In this document: positions 7,835 to 15,916 of the stretch, in pieces | How positions within the stretch are numbered: the first letter of the stretch is position 1 | Layout of the letters: every line of letters begins with the position of its first letter | Assembly (NCBI GenBank): GCA_035544675.1 | Contig: DATKCA010000206.1 | Coordinates: 1 to 52,301, forward strand | Reading direction: 5' to 3' | Length of the DNA: 52,301 bases | Source: DATKCA01 sp035544675 | GTDB lineage: Bacteria; Acidobacteriota; Thermoanaerobaculia; Gp7-AA8 | Program-made: the position numbers and the translations under genes | Notes under the pieces: generated by a model | Told to the model about the DNA's origin: nothing | The model's input: only the letters and a program-made list of their open reading frames with translations | Database searches by the model: none

Positions 7835-8244
7835 GACTCGTCTTCTCCGCGGTACACGACCGAGTTCTTCTCCGTCTCTTCCAGCACGATCTCGTAGAGC
7901 GTTCCCTCGTCGATGGCCGGTGCCAGCTGCTGCCAGAAGCAGCGCGCCAGGTTCTCCGCGGTGGGGATGACGCCGCGCAGGAAGTCGACGTCCTCGTTCA
8001 GGTGGGTATGGTCCACTCGATCGATGACGCGCTCGCGGACGATGTCCTTGAGCTTCTTCAGATCGATGACCATTCCGGTCTCGGGGTCGACCTTTCCCAT
8101 CACGCGAACGTGAACGACGTAGTTGTGCCCGTGTCCGGCCGGGTTGTCGCACTTGTCGTAGATCCGGCGATTCCACGCCGGATCCCGGTCGGGATTGTGA
8201 AGGCGGTGAGCGGCGGCGAATGTCAGGCGGGCGGAAACAATCAT
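7831..8244 (-). CDS. 6-pyruvoyl-tetrahydropterin synthase / QueD family enzyme
   Basis: The family converts dihydroneopterin triphosphate to 6-pyruvoyl- or 6-carboxy-tetrahydropterin. Zinc ligands are visible in FAAAHRL and GHGHNY; the catalytic Cys is in KCDNPAGHGHNY, with Asp-His in DRVDHTHLNEDV and Glu in VLEETEKNS. The Cys-x5-His-Gly-His spacing and GKVDPETGMVIDL resemble the 6-PTPS branch more than E. coli QueD (Cys-x3). Start M7 of the longest frame (8244) is preferred because a -10 box lies six bases before it. No other queuosine gene is nearby, so a pterin role is as likely as preQ0 synthesis. Confidence 0.85.
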   Translation of the reverse strand: MIVSARLTFAAAHRLHNPDRDPAWNRRIYDKCDNPAGHGHNYVVHVRVMGKVDPETGMVIDLKKLKDIVRERVIDRVDHTHLNEDVDFLRGVIPTAENLARCFWQQLAPAIDEGTLYEIVLEETEKNSVVYRGEDES

Positions 8245-8250
8245 GCCGAG

Positions 8251-8256
8251 ATTAAA
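8251..8256 (-). promoter_or_regulatory. -10 element overlapping the kinase stop codon, for the pterin gene
   Basis: Reading leftward, TTTAAT (complement of 8251-8256) lies six bases before the ATG at 8244, with no ribosome binding site between. It shares bases with the TAA stop of the upstream gene. It suggests a separate, leaderless transcript. Confidence 0.45.
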
Positions 8257-11113
8257 GCGCAATCTGCGCCAGCGCGGCGCGGATGTCCTTCTGCTGAATC
8301 GTCAGCGCGCTCTGAATCTCCTGATATTTCGGGTCGCTCTGGAGATAGCCGAACAGCGGATTGGTCATGATGTACGAGGCAGTCGGCTCTTTCCGCGCGG
8401 CCGCCCGCTCCAGCGCATCGAGCAGCCTGGAATTGTCGGCCACCATGGCATAGATTTCGGCCGAGCTGGTCCAGTAGTCGTCGCCCGGCGTCGAAGCGGC
8501 CCCCGCGATCTTCAGCTCGTTCTCCGCAAGCTCGCGCGATCCCTGCTGCGCGGCAATGTACGCCTTGAGCAGGTGATAACCGTAGATCGGATCGGTCTGC
8601 TCGAGCTTCTTCAGCTCCAGCTCCGCGATCGGCATCGAGCGGCGAAGAACCGAGATCCGGCCGATCTTCAGCGAGAGAGCCGCATTCGTGGGGATGCTCG
8701 ATTCGATCTCGTAGTACCGGTCGAGTGCCGCCCCCATCCTGCCCGCGGCCACGAGCAGGTCCGGAGGGTGAACGGGCACACTGCCCGGCGGCAACGACCG
8801 TAGCCGCTCCAGCGCGCGGTTGAACCGGGCGGCGTCTCCCACCGAAGCTGCATATCGGGCGATGTGGGTGAGCGCCTCCTGATCGGTGGGGTTCTTCCCG
8901 AGAATCGTGTTGTAGGCCCCAAACGCAACCTGAACGTCGCCGGTGGATAACGACAGCCTGGCCAGAGTCCTTGCCGCGCCCAGGTCGTTCGGGTTCAGCG
9001 CCACCACCTGTTTCGCGGCGTCGACGGCTTCCTTGATCTTGCCGATGCCGGCGTAGTACCGCATGGCGAGCACCTGCGCGGCCAGGAAGCTCGGATCGGC
9101 GGCGACGGAGGCTCGAAGCGGCGCGTCGACGGCCATCGTGTCGTTGGCCGCGCTGGCCGTCACGGCCGTGGCGAACGCATTGAGTGCCTCAGTCGAAGCG
9201 GACATCCCGCGCAGGGGGACCCTGGCTTGCGCAGCGGCCCACTCGACGATCGGCCTGATGCCCGCCGCAGCGTCGGGCAGCGCGACCGGAGCCGCCGCCG
9301 GAACTCCGTTCGGTGCGGCGAGCATCTCCGGTCCGGCCGCCCCCTGGCGAACGGTCGCGCCGAACGCGAACACTTCAGGCGACGGACCATCCGCGAGCTC
9401 GACGCCCGGCAGGGTCTTCAGGATCTCGAGAGCGGTGAGGCGGATGGTGTTCGCCCGCTGCATGAGCGCCGCGTCTGTACCGTCCACCGCGAACGGCGGA
9501 ATCAGGATGCGCGGCCCGGCCTGCGCCGCCGTCACGGCCACAGGATCGGCTGGCGTCTGCTGCGGCGAGTCCCCTCCGCGCGATCGCATCATCATGAAAA
9601 CGGCGGATAGACCGGCGACGAGGACGACGATGCCCGCGATGGCCAGCGGCATCAGGTTCTTCTTCTTTCTCTGCGGCGGAGCGGCCTCGATGAGCTGCTC
9701 TTCCGCGAGCTCCTCGACCTCGGACGATGATTCCCCGATCGGGCCGCTCCCCGCCTCCGCGGCCTGGGGAACGATCGTGTACAACTTCACACCGCCGCGG
9801 GCGCCGGCATCACGCGTCCTGACGATGCCCTTCGCGCGCTTCACGAACTCTTCGCTCAGATAAAGCTGCGCGGGCGTCAGATGCTCGAGCACGGCGGTTG
9901 CCTTCGTCACTGCGTCGCCGGAGAGTGATCCCTCTTTCTTCAGCACCGGGCCGGCGTGCAGCAGCAGGCGGACGAAGATCGGATTGTCACCCTGCTGGTC
10001 GGGCGAGAAGTCGAACTCCCCTTTCCGGGCCGCCTCCAGCGCGCTTTGAGCGCTCGGCAGCTCGGCCACCATCACCTTGCTGAACGGGTCGGCGATCTGA
10101 CCGTCGAACAGGTACACAGCCTCGCCGAGGAGCTGTTGCATGTGGGAGGCGGCGCGAGCCTCGGCGTCCGGCTGCGAGGCAGCGACCTCTCCGTAACTGG
10201 CGACGTCGGCCACGAAGAGGATCGCGTCGCGAGTGGCCACGGGCGCCGCCGCGGCAGCGGCGACACGCGACGAGAGCTCGGTTGCAACCTTCGCCGCATC
10301 CGGCGCAGCCCTGGCGATCTCCTCGACGATGAGCTTTGCTTCCTTGTGCCTTCGGAAAGGGTCCTTGAACAGGCAATGGCCCAGCAGGTTCAAGACTGCT
10401 GGATCGATCGACGGATTCAGCGCCTTGGGAGACTGCGGCTGCGACTCGACGATGGCGCGCGCGAAATCGCTGGCGTTCGACGCACCATACGGCAGCCGGC
10501 CGGTGCTCATCTCGTACAGGACGATACCGAGCGAGTAGATGTCTACGCGCCCGTCGACGGACGTGCCGGTGATCTGTTCCGGCGCCATGTACGCGACGCT
10601 GCGCGCGTCTGCGCTCTTCTGCTTGTACAGGACCACCGGGCTGTCCGGCTTCGGCAGGAGGTTGATGAGATTCAGTCCGCCCAGCTTCACCTGGCCGGAT
10701 GACGTGATCATCACCGAATCGGTGTTGATGTTGCCGTGCACGACGCTCTTGGAGTGCAGGTAGCGGATGGCATCCGCCAGCTGATACGCGAATTTGAAGA
10801 ACTCGGCGCGGTTCAGCGCCGTTCCGTTGATGCGACGCGAGAACGATTGCGCGTCGAGACGATCCATGATCATGAGGAGGTTGTCACCGGCTGCGACGAT
10901 CTCCTGAATGGGGACGACGAAGGCGTGGTAGAGCGCGGCCGCCACGCGCACTTGGCGGATCATCGCCTCGCGCCGGGCCGCGTCCTTCGGCAATTGCTTG
11001 GTGAGGATCTTCAGGGCGACGGCTTTGCCGCTCCTCGTGTCCTCCGCCTTCCAGACCGAAGAGCCGACTCGCTCGCCAAGCCGGTATGGCCCGACAGACT
11101 CGACCGTGGACAT
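8252..11113 (-). CDS. Membrane pseudokinase / degenerate cyclase-like / TPR protein
   Basis: The 953-aa protein has three parts. Residues 8-270 are a Ser/Thr kinase fold: K35 in AVALKIL, and the YMAPEQ and DIYSLGIVLYEM motifs. But the catalytic loop reads VVHGNINTDS instead of HRDLKPEN (Asp replaced by N128), DFG is replaced by GLN (146-148), and the helix-C Glu is Gln. Phosphotransfer is therefore unlikely. Residues 295-448 resemble a class III nucleotidyl cyclase domain (LFVADVASYG, LLLHAGPVLK, SLSGDAVTKA) lacking the second metal Asp. After a basic RKKK and a transmembrane helix (about 488-509) comes an outer segment with TPR repeats (about 650-850). A TATAAT box six bases upstream suggests a leaderless mRNA. 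Probable non-enzymatic scaffold or ligand sensor. Confidence 0.8.
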   Translation of the reverse strand: MSTVESVGPYRLGERVGSSVWKAEDTRSGKAVALKILTKQLPKDAARREAMIRQVRVAAALYHAFVVPIQEIVAAGDNLLMIMDRLDAQSFSRRINGTALNRAEFFKFAYQLADAIRYLHSKSVVHGNINTDSVMITSSGQVKLGGLNLINLLPKPDSPVVLYKQKSADARSVAYMAPEQITGTSVDGRVDIYSLGIVLYEMSTGRLPYGASNASDFARAIVESQPQSPKALNPSIDPAVLNLLGHCLFKDPFRRHKEAKLIVEEIARAAPDAAKVATELSSRVAAAAAAPVATRDAILFVADVASYGEVAASQPDAEARAASHMQQLLGEAVYLFDGQIADPFSKVMVAELPSAQSALEAARKGEFDFSPDQQGDNPIFVRLLLHAGPVLKKEGSLSGDAVTKATAVLEHLTPAQLYLSEEFVKRAKGIVRTRDAGARGGVKLYTIVPQAAEAGSGPIGESSSEVEELAEEQLIEAAPPQRKKKNLMPLAIAGIVVLVAGLSAVFMMMRSRGGDSPQQTPADPVAVTAAQAGPRILIPPFAVDGTDAALMQRANTIRLTALEILKTLPGVELADGPSPEVFAFGATVRQGAAGPEMLAAPNGVPAAAPVALPDAAAGIRPIVEWAAAQARVPLRGMSASTEALNAFATAVTASAANDTMAVDAPLRASVAADPSFLAAQVLAMRYYAGIGKIKEAVDAAKQVVALNPNDLGAARTLARLSLSTGDVQVAFGAYNTILGKNPTDQEALTHIARYAASVGDAARFNRALERLRSLPPGSVPVHPPDLLVAAGRMGAALDRYYEIESSIPTNAALSLKIGRISVLRRSMPIAELELKKLEQTDPIYGYHLLKAYIAAQQGSRELAENELKIAGAASTPGDDYWTSSAEIYAMVADNSRLLDALERAAARKEPTASYIMTNPLFGYLQSDPKYQEIQSALTIQQKDIRAALAQIAL

Positions 11114-11119
11114 GACTGG

Positions 11120-11125
11120 ATTATA
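11120..11125 (-). promoter_or_regulatory. Consensus -10 (TATAAT) six bases before the pseudokinase ATG
   Basis: The complement of 11120-11125 reads TATAAT, followed by ccagtc and the ATG at 11113. Spacing predicts a transcript beginning at the start codon. The region 17-18 bases upstream has no good -35. Confidence 0.55.
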
Positions 11126-11175
11126 GATGCACCGATCTGCATGACCAGATGACCGGCAGACCGAACCCGCCCCAT

Positions 11176-11240
<65 letters not shown>

Positions 11241-11250
<10 letters not shown>

Positions 11251-11744
11251 CCGATCTGAACGAGATCCGCACCCCCGTCCACGGTCGCGCCGGGCTCGAC
11301 GAAGATCACGTCGACCGTCCCGTCCACGGGTGCCGTGATCTCGTTCTCCATCTTCATCGCCTCGAGGATGAGCAGTCCGGCGCCCTTCCGGACAACGTCG
11401 CCCTTGCTCACCAGAATGCGAACGACCCGTCCGGGCATCAGGGCCTTGACCACGCCGCCGCTGCTGATCTCGTCGTCCCGTCGCCGGCGTTTCAGCGCGA
11501 GCGGGTCGAAGATCTCGACATCGACCGTAGCGCCTCCCAGCGAGATCTGATGAAGGTTTCCGTCACGGTGATGGATGAGCGAGTACTGCCGCCCGTCCTC
11601 GAGTTGCAGCGAGCGAACGTAAGGGCCGGCTTCGATCAGATCCGCCGTCACCCACTTCTCCCCGATGCGGACCCGGTAGCCGGTTCCCTGTCGGTGGACT
11701 TCGACCTGGTGATGGTTTTCGCCGTGTCTCGCGATGAGCTTCAC
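11241..11744 (-). CDS. Biotin carboxyl carrier protein of an acyl-CoA carboxylase
   Basis: The start is the GTG at 11744, overlapping the biotin carboxylase stop as GTGA. The 167-aa product has an N-terminal beta-rich linker of about 90 residues and a C-terminal biotinyl domain with the carboxybiotin lysine in LILEAMKMENEITAPVDGTV. Together with the upstream biotin carboxylase it forms a split version of the alpha subunit of acetyl-, propionyl- or methylcrotonyl-CoA carboxylase. No carboxyltransferase gene is in the window, so the substrate is unknown. Confidence 0.88.
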
Positions 11745-13249
11745 AGGCGTCCCCGAAGCCCTTCCTCCCGCCCGGCCTGCCGCCACGCCGAGGGCCGGTC
11801 TTCCGGAAGCTGCACACGCTGAGAATCCTCGAACGCCATGATGGCGGCGGCCGTGATCGCGGCTTCGAGCGCCGCGGGGTCGTTGCGGATCTGGCTGAAG
11901 TCGATCTCCGGCAGGAGCCGGTCGATGAACCCGGTGTCGAATCGTCCGGCCTGAAAGTCGGGATGGCTCATGAGGAATGTGAAAAACGGGATGGTCGTCT
12001 CGATTCCTTCGACGCGATACTCGATCAGAGCACGGCGCATCCTGGCGATGGCTTCCTCGCGCGAGGTCCCGTGGCAGATCAGCTTGGACAGCATGGGGTC
12101 GTAGTCCAGCGGAACCGTGTATCCGGCGTAAACGCCGTTGTCGTTGCGAATGCCCGGCCCCTGCGGCAGATTGAGGTACCGGATCAGACCTGGCGAGGGC
12201 GCGAACTTTCGCGAAGGATCCTCGGCGTAGATGCGGCACTCGATCGCGTGTCCCTGCGGAGCAACGTCGCGCTGCGCGTACGGCAGCTTCTCGCCGCGCG
12301 CGATCCGGAGCTGCTCCTTCACGAAGTCGATGTTCCAGACCAACTCCGTGACGGGATGCTCGACCTGGAGACGGGTGTTCATCTCCAGGAAGTAGAACTG
12401 CCGGTCGGGCCCCATCAGGCACTCGATGGTGCCGGCCGAGTAGTAGCCGACGGCGGCCGCCGCGCGAATCGCCATCGCGCCCAGCTCCGCGCGGAGCACA
12501 CGATCGACCGCCGGAGACGGGCACTCCTCGAGGACCTTCTGATGGCGCCGCTGCAGCGTGCACTCGCGCTCGCCGAGGTGGATGAGATTGCCGTGCTGGT
12601 CGCCGAGAATCTGGACTTCGATGTGACGGGGTGATGCGATGAACTTCTCGGCGTAGAGCGCCCCGTCGCCGAAGAACGACTCGGCTTCACTGCGGACACG
12701 GTCGAAAGCCGGCCGCAGATCTTCCTCCCGCTCCACCAGGCGAAGACCCTTGCCGCCACCACCGGCGCTGGCCTTGATCATGATCGGCAACCCCGCCGAA
12801 CGGGCAAACGATGCAATCCCCTCGAACGACTCCACCGGCTCGGTGAGCCCTGGAACGACCGGCACACCGGCGGCCATCATCCGCCGCCGGCTTTCGATCT
12901 TCGAGCCCATCGCGTCGATCGACTCGGGCGAAGGGCCGACGAAAATCAGGCCGGCGTCACGGCAGGCGCGCGCGAAATCGGCGTTCTCGGCGAGAAAGCC
13001 GTAGCCGGGATGCACCGCCTCCGCGCCCGACTTCTTCGCCGCTTCGATGATGCGATCGATCCGCAGGTAACTCTCTCGCGACGGCGCGGCGCCGATCGCG
13101 ATCGCCTCATCGGCGTACAACACATGGAGCGCGGCCCGATCCACCTCGGAGTAGACAGCGACGGTGCGGTAGCCGAGCTCCCTGCAGGCACGAATGACCC
13201 GCACGGCGATCTCGCCGCGGTTCGCGATCAGCACTTTCACGGCGGGCAT
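11741..13249 (-). CDS. accC: Biotin carboxylase subunit of an acyl-CoA carboxylase
   Basis: The enzyme carboxylates biotin using ATP and bicarbonate. The product (502 aa from M4 of the longest frame, MPAVKVLIANRGEIAVRVIR) has the ATP-grasp glycine loop KASAGGGGKGLR, the HPGYGFLAENADFA segment, EMNTRLQVEHPVTE and a full C-terminal lid domain (AIECRIYAEDPSRKFAPSPG). The C-terminal tail is somewhat longer than E. coli AccC, as in propionyl/methylcrotonyl-type subunits. It is translationally coupled to the carrier gene and diverges from the small ORF at 13279 across only 29 bases. Confidence 0.93.
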   Translation of the reverse strand: MPAVKVLIANRGEIAVRVIRACRELGYRTVAVYSEVDRAALHVLYADEAIAIGAAPSRESYLRIDRIIEAAKKSGAEAVHPGYGFLAENADFARACRDAGLIFVGPSPESIDAMGSKIESRRRMMAAGVPVVPGLTEPVESFEGIASFARSAGLPIMIKASAGGGGKGLRLVEREEDLRPAFDRVRSEAESFFGDGALYAEKFIASPRHIEVQILGDQHGNLIHLGERECTLQRRHQKVLEECPSPAVDRVLRAELGAMAIRAAAAVGYYSAGTIECLMGPDRQFYFLEMNTRLQVEHPVTELVWNIDFVKEQLRIARGEKLPYAQRDVAPQGHAIECRIYAEDPSRKFAPSPGLIRYLNLPQGPGIRNDNGVYAGYTVPLDYDPMLSKLICHGTSREEAIARMRRALIEYRVEGIETTIPFFTFLMSHPDFQAGRFDTGFIDRLLPEIDFSQIRNDPAALEAAITAAAIMAFEDSQRVQLPEDRPSAWRQAGREEGLRGRL

Positions 13250-13278
13250 TGTATCCATCTGAGATAGGATGCGGCGCC

Positions 13279-13599
13279 ATGGCCGACGAGCCCGTCAATC
13301 AGCACAAGCAGCAGATTCTCGCGGGTGTGGTGAAGACCCTGCTCGATGATCTGAAGAGCGGCACCGGTGACAAAGACCGGCGCCGGCAGGTCGAAGAGTG
13401 GATGCGTACTCTCGCCGAGAAGTATCCCGAGTTCTCGATCGAAGTGGGGTTGCGAGACTACTACCTGGCCGAGGCGCAGCGCCTGCGCAACGACTTCGAC
13501 AAGTCCGCGGAGCTCACCGAGAAGCTGGCCCTCGGAAGGAACATCGAGAGTTTTCTGGATCGGGCGGCGGAGTACGAGAGGCGGATCGCCGACAGGTGA
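13279..13599 (+). CDS. Hypothetical 106-aa helical protein
   Basis: The ATG at 13279 is preferred over an in-frame ATG at 13249, as the product MADEPVNQHKQQI reads naturally from there. A TAGGAT box lies eight bases upstream. The protein is highly charged and predicted all-helical, without cysteines or membrane segments. No family is recognised. It stands alone on the plus strand between two minus-strand operons. Confidence 0.65.
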   Translation: MADEPVNQHKQQILAGVVKTLLDDLKSGTGDKDRRRQVEEWMRTLAEKYPEFSIEVGLRDYYLAEAQRLRNDFDKSAELTEKLALGRNIESFLDRAAEYERRIADR

Positions 13600-13602
13600 G
13601 TG

Positions 13603-13635
13603 GATCGTAGATCGTAGATCCACCGTCTACGATCT
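13603..13635. repeat. Two GATCGTA heptamers forming a 10-bp hairpin
   Basis: GATCGTA occurs twice in tandem (13603-13609, 13610-13616), four bases after the stop of the 106-aa ORF. The segment 13609-13618 pairs with 13626-13635 (10 bp, 7-base loop). No T-run follows. It separates convergent transcription units (the small ORF and the tRNA-Leu operon). Confidence 0.65.
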
Positions 13636-13637
13636 CA

Positions 13638-13722
<85 letters not shown>

Positions 13723-13742
13723 TTGCACAGCAAAGAGCTTCG

Positions 13743-14048
13743 TTACTGCGAGGGAGCAGCCGGAGCCGGGGTAACCGGAGCCGCCGCAGGCTGGCCGGTC
13801 ATCACCGACGACCGCGGGCGGGCCTGCAGAATCGCCAGCGACATCGACGTGATGACGAACAGGATGAAGAATACCGTCGTCAGCTTGTGCAGAAGCGTGG
13901 TGGCGCCGCGAGCGCCGAACGCCGTCTGCGAGCCACCGCCACCGAATGCTCCCGCCAGATCCGCACCTTTCCCCTGCTGGACCATGATGAACAGGACCAG
14001 GAAGATGCTGATGACGACGTGCAGAATGACGAGTAAAACAGTGAGCAT
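13743..14048 (-). CDS. secG: Preprotein translocase subunit SecG
   Basis: SecG is a small integral component of the SecYEG channel. The 101-aa product has two membrane helices (about 2-22 and 55-75) flanking the conserved cytoplasmic loop (QQGKGADLAGAFGGGGS then TAFGARGATTLLHKLT). A Pro/Ala-rich tail ends the protein. A GGAGAG ribosome binding site precedes the ATG. It lies between tpiA and tRNA-Leu. Confidence 0.95.
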   Translation of the reverse strand: MLTVLLVILHVVISIFLVLFIMVQQGKGADLAGAFGGGGSQTAFGARGATTLLHKLTTVFFILFVITSMSLAILQARPRSSVMTGQPAAAPVTPAPAAPSQ

Positions 14049-14118
14049 TGAGTTCTCTCCGGTTCGGCGCTGCTAACCTGCTGAGCCGCGGAATTCTTCC
14101 CGGAACGACCGCTCCGCG

Positions 14119-14868
14119 TCAAGGCGAGCTCAGGCTGCCGTAAATGGCCAGGAACTTCCCGGAATCGAGACTGGCCCCTCCCACCAGGAACCCGTCGATG
14201 TGACCGTGAGCGACCAGGTCGCGCACATTTTCAGGGGTCACGCTTCCGCCGTAGAGGATCGACGTCTCGCTCTCGAACCGAGGCGGCCAGAAACGGCGGA
14301 GGGCCTCGCGGATCTGAGCAACGGTCTCGGCGACCATGAGACCGCTGGCGTTGCGGCCCGTTCCGATCGCCCAGATCGGCTCATAGGCGATGATGACCTC
14401 GGAGGCCTTCTCGAAGTCCGCGGCCGAAGCGGCGCGCACCTGATCGGCCAGAAACCTGGCCACCTGCCCCATCTCACGCGTGCGAAGGTCCTCACCGATG
14501 CAGAGGACGGGAACGAGGCCGGCGGCGTGGGCGACGGCGAGCTTGCGCGCGATGAGCGCGTCGGTCTCACCGTAGAGGCTCCTGCGCTCGGAGTGGCCGA
14601 GGATCACGTAGCGCGCGCCGGCGTCCAGGAGCATCTGTGCGGAGACTTCGCCGGTGAACGGGCCGCTCTGGTGATCGGCGCAATTCTGTCCGGCCACGTC
14701 GAGAACCGTGCCGGCTCCTCGGGCGACATCGCGGAGGTAGGGAAACGGCGGCGCCACGATGAAGCTCGTTCCGGCCGGCTCTCCCGATCCCACCACGTGC
14801 AGGTACGCATCGATGCCCTCGGGAGGGAGGTTCATCTTCCAGTTGGCGATGACGTAGTGGCGTGGCAT
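14119..14868 (-). CDS. tpiA: Triosephosphate isomerase
   Basis: TpiA interconverts dihydroxyacetone phosphate and glyceraldehyde 3-phosphate. The 249-aa product has all catalytic residues: K11 in IANWKMN, H92 in ILGHSERR, E163 in AYEPIWAIGTG, plus the phosphate-binding ILYGGSVTPENV and GFLVGGASL. It starts 12 bases after the GGDEF gene stop and is followed by secG, a frequent bacterial arrangement. Confidence 0.96.
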   Translation of the reverse strand: MPRHYVIANWKMNLPPEGIDAYLHVVGSGEPAGTSFIVAPPFPYLRDVARGAGTVLDVAGQNCADHQSGPFTGEVSAQMLLDAGARYVILGHSERRSLYGETDALIARKLAVAHAAGLVPVLCIGEDLRTREMGQVARFLADQVRAASAADFEKASEVIIAYEPIWAIGTGRNASGLMVAETVAQIREALRRFWPPRFESETSILYGGSVTPENVRDLVAHGHIDGFLVGGASLDSGKFLAIYGSLSSP

Positions 14869-14880
14869 TGTCCCTGTCGT

Positions 14881-15897
14881 TCAGAACGCGGAGCGGTTCT
14901 TTCCCTGCCTCTTCGCTTCGAACAGCCGCTCGTCGGCCCGCTGGATCATCTCACGCGCGCTGGCGTCGTCCATCTGCATCTGCGCGATTCCGATGGACAC
15001 CGTGCAACCGATCGAATTCTCGCCGTCCAGCGCAACCCGGAAGGCACGAACACGACTGAGGATCCGATCGGCCACGGCCGCCGCGCCGGGCAGGTCCGTG
15101 TGCGGCAGCGTGACGGTGAACTCATCTTCGCCATATCTGGCCACGGCATCGGCCGGCCGCAGGCTGTCACGGATCGTTCCGCACAGTTCGGACAACAGAA
15201 CATCGCCGGTGACGGTCCCGAACGTGTCGTTGACTCGACGAAGCTCATCGAGGTCGATGATCATGATCGAGAGCGGCAGGTTGTACACACGGGCGCGATC
15301 GATCTCGCTGGCCAGCTGCTTCTTGAAGTGACGCCGGTTCGGAACGCCCGTGAGGTCGTCCGTCTCGAGCAGGCTGGTGATCCTGGTGCGGGCGGCGAGA
15401 TTGTCGAGAAGGATGGAGAGCTGGGCGGCGAAGATCTCCACCATGCGCGCTTCGTCGCCCGGAAAGGCCTCCCGGCGCTCGATGAGAGCCAGCCCGGCCG
15501 GCCGGTTGTTTCTCCTCAGAACGGCCCAGGCCTGCTGTGGCTCGCCGGCCGTGTCGCCGGCCCGGGCCGGCAGGGCAGTCACCTCGCTTCGCACGACCAG
15601 ATCCGCTCCGGACGGCGCGCCGGGCACTTCCGACTGCATCAGGTGGCGGATGCGGTCGATCAGGCGCTCCTCGACGTGGATCCCGGGCCGGGAAGCGATG
15701 TACAGGTCGAGGTTCTGCTCGACGAGAACAGCAACGGCCAGGTCGAATGGAACGGTCTCGAACAGTGTTTTCAGGGCGCTTTCGACGAGGTCAGACGGGG
15801 TCCCGCTCTGCATGCTGCGGGCGGTCATCTGCTGGATGAGGTTCAACAGAGTCGTCAACTGCTCGCTGGAGGCGGTCACGGTCGGGAGCCGAATCAT
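14881..15897 (-). CDS. GAF-like/GGDEF protein, variant GEDEF active site
   Basis: The C-terminal part (about 185-335) is a GGDEF domain that makes c-di-GMP in active members: DDLTGVPNRRHFKKQL, SIMIIDLDELRRVND, and the signature written RYGEDEFTV, so the second Gly of GGDEF is Glu. An inhibitory I-site RPAD lies exactly five residues before it. The N-terminal part (about 20-180) resembles a GAF sensor. The start at 15897 (MIRLPTVTASS) is preferred; an ATG at 15918 would overlap the divergent gene start. The altered signature leaves activity uncertain; c-di-GMP binding through the I-site is possible. Confidence 0.85.
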   Translation of the reverse strand: MIRLPTVTASSEQLTTLLNLIQQMTARSMQSGTPSDLVESALKTLFETVPFDLAVAVLVEQNLDLYIASRPGIHVEERLIDRIRHLMQSEVPGAPSGADLVVRSEVTALPARAGDTAGEPQQAWAVLRRNNRPAGLALIERREAFPGDEARMVEIFAAQLSILLDNLAARTRITSLLETDDLTGVPNRRHFKKQLASEIDRARVYNLPLSIMIIDLDELRRVNDTFGTVTGDVLLSELCGTIRDSLRPADAVARYGEDEFTVTLPHTDLPGAAAVADRILSRVRAFRVALDGENSIGCTVSIGIAQMQMDDASAREMIQRADERLFEAKRQGKNRSAF

Positions 15898-15902
15898 ATA
15901 AT
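15897..15902 (+). promoter_or_regulatory. Consensus -10 (TATAAT) for the glycan operon
   Basis: TATAAT is followed after about 14 bases by ATG at 15917, with a strong GAGGAGG ribosome binding site at 15904-15910. No good -35 is visible. The box overlaps the start codon chosen for the divergent GGDEF gene, so the two genes share a very short control region. Confidence 0.5.
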
Positions 15903-15916
15903 CGAGGAGGACAACC

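Noticed and set aside
7835..8176. 114-residue N-terminal extension of the 79-aa protein
   Set aside because: This is an alternative frame of the pterin enzyme gene with Arg-rich composition; the ATGA overlap at 7834 gives the natural start.
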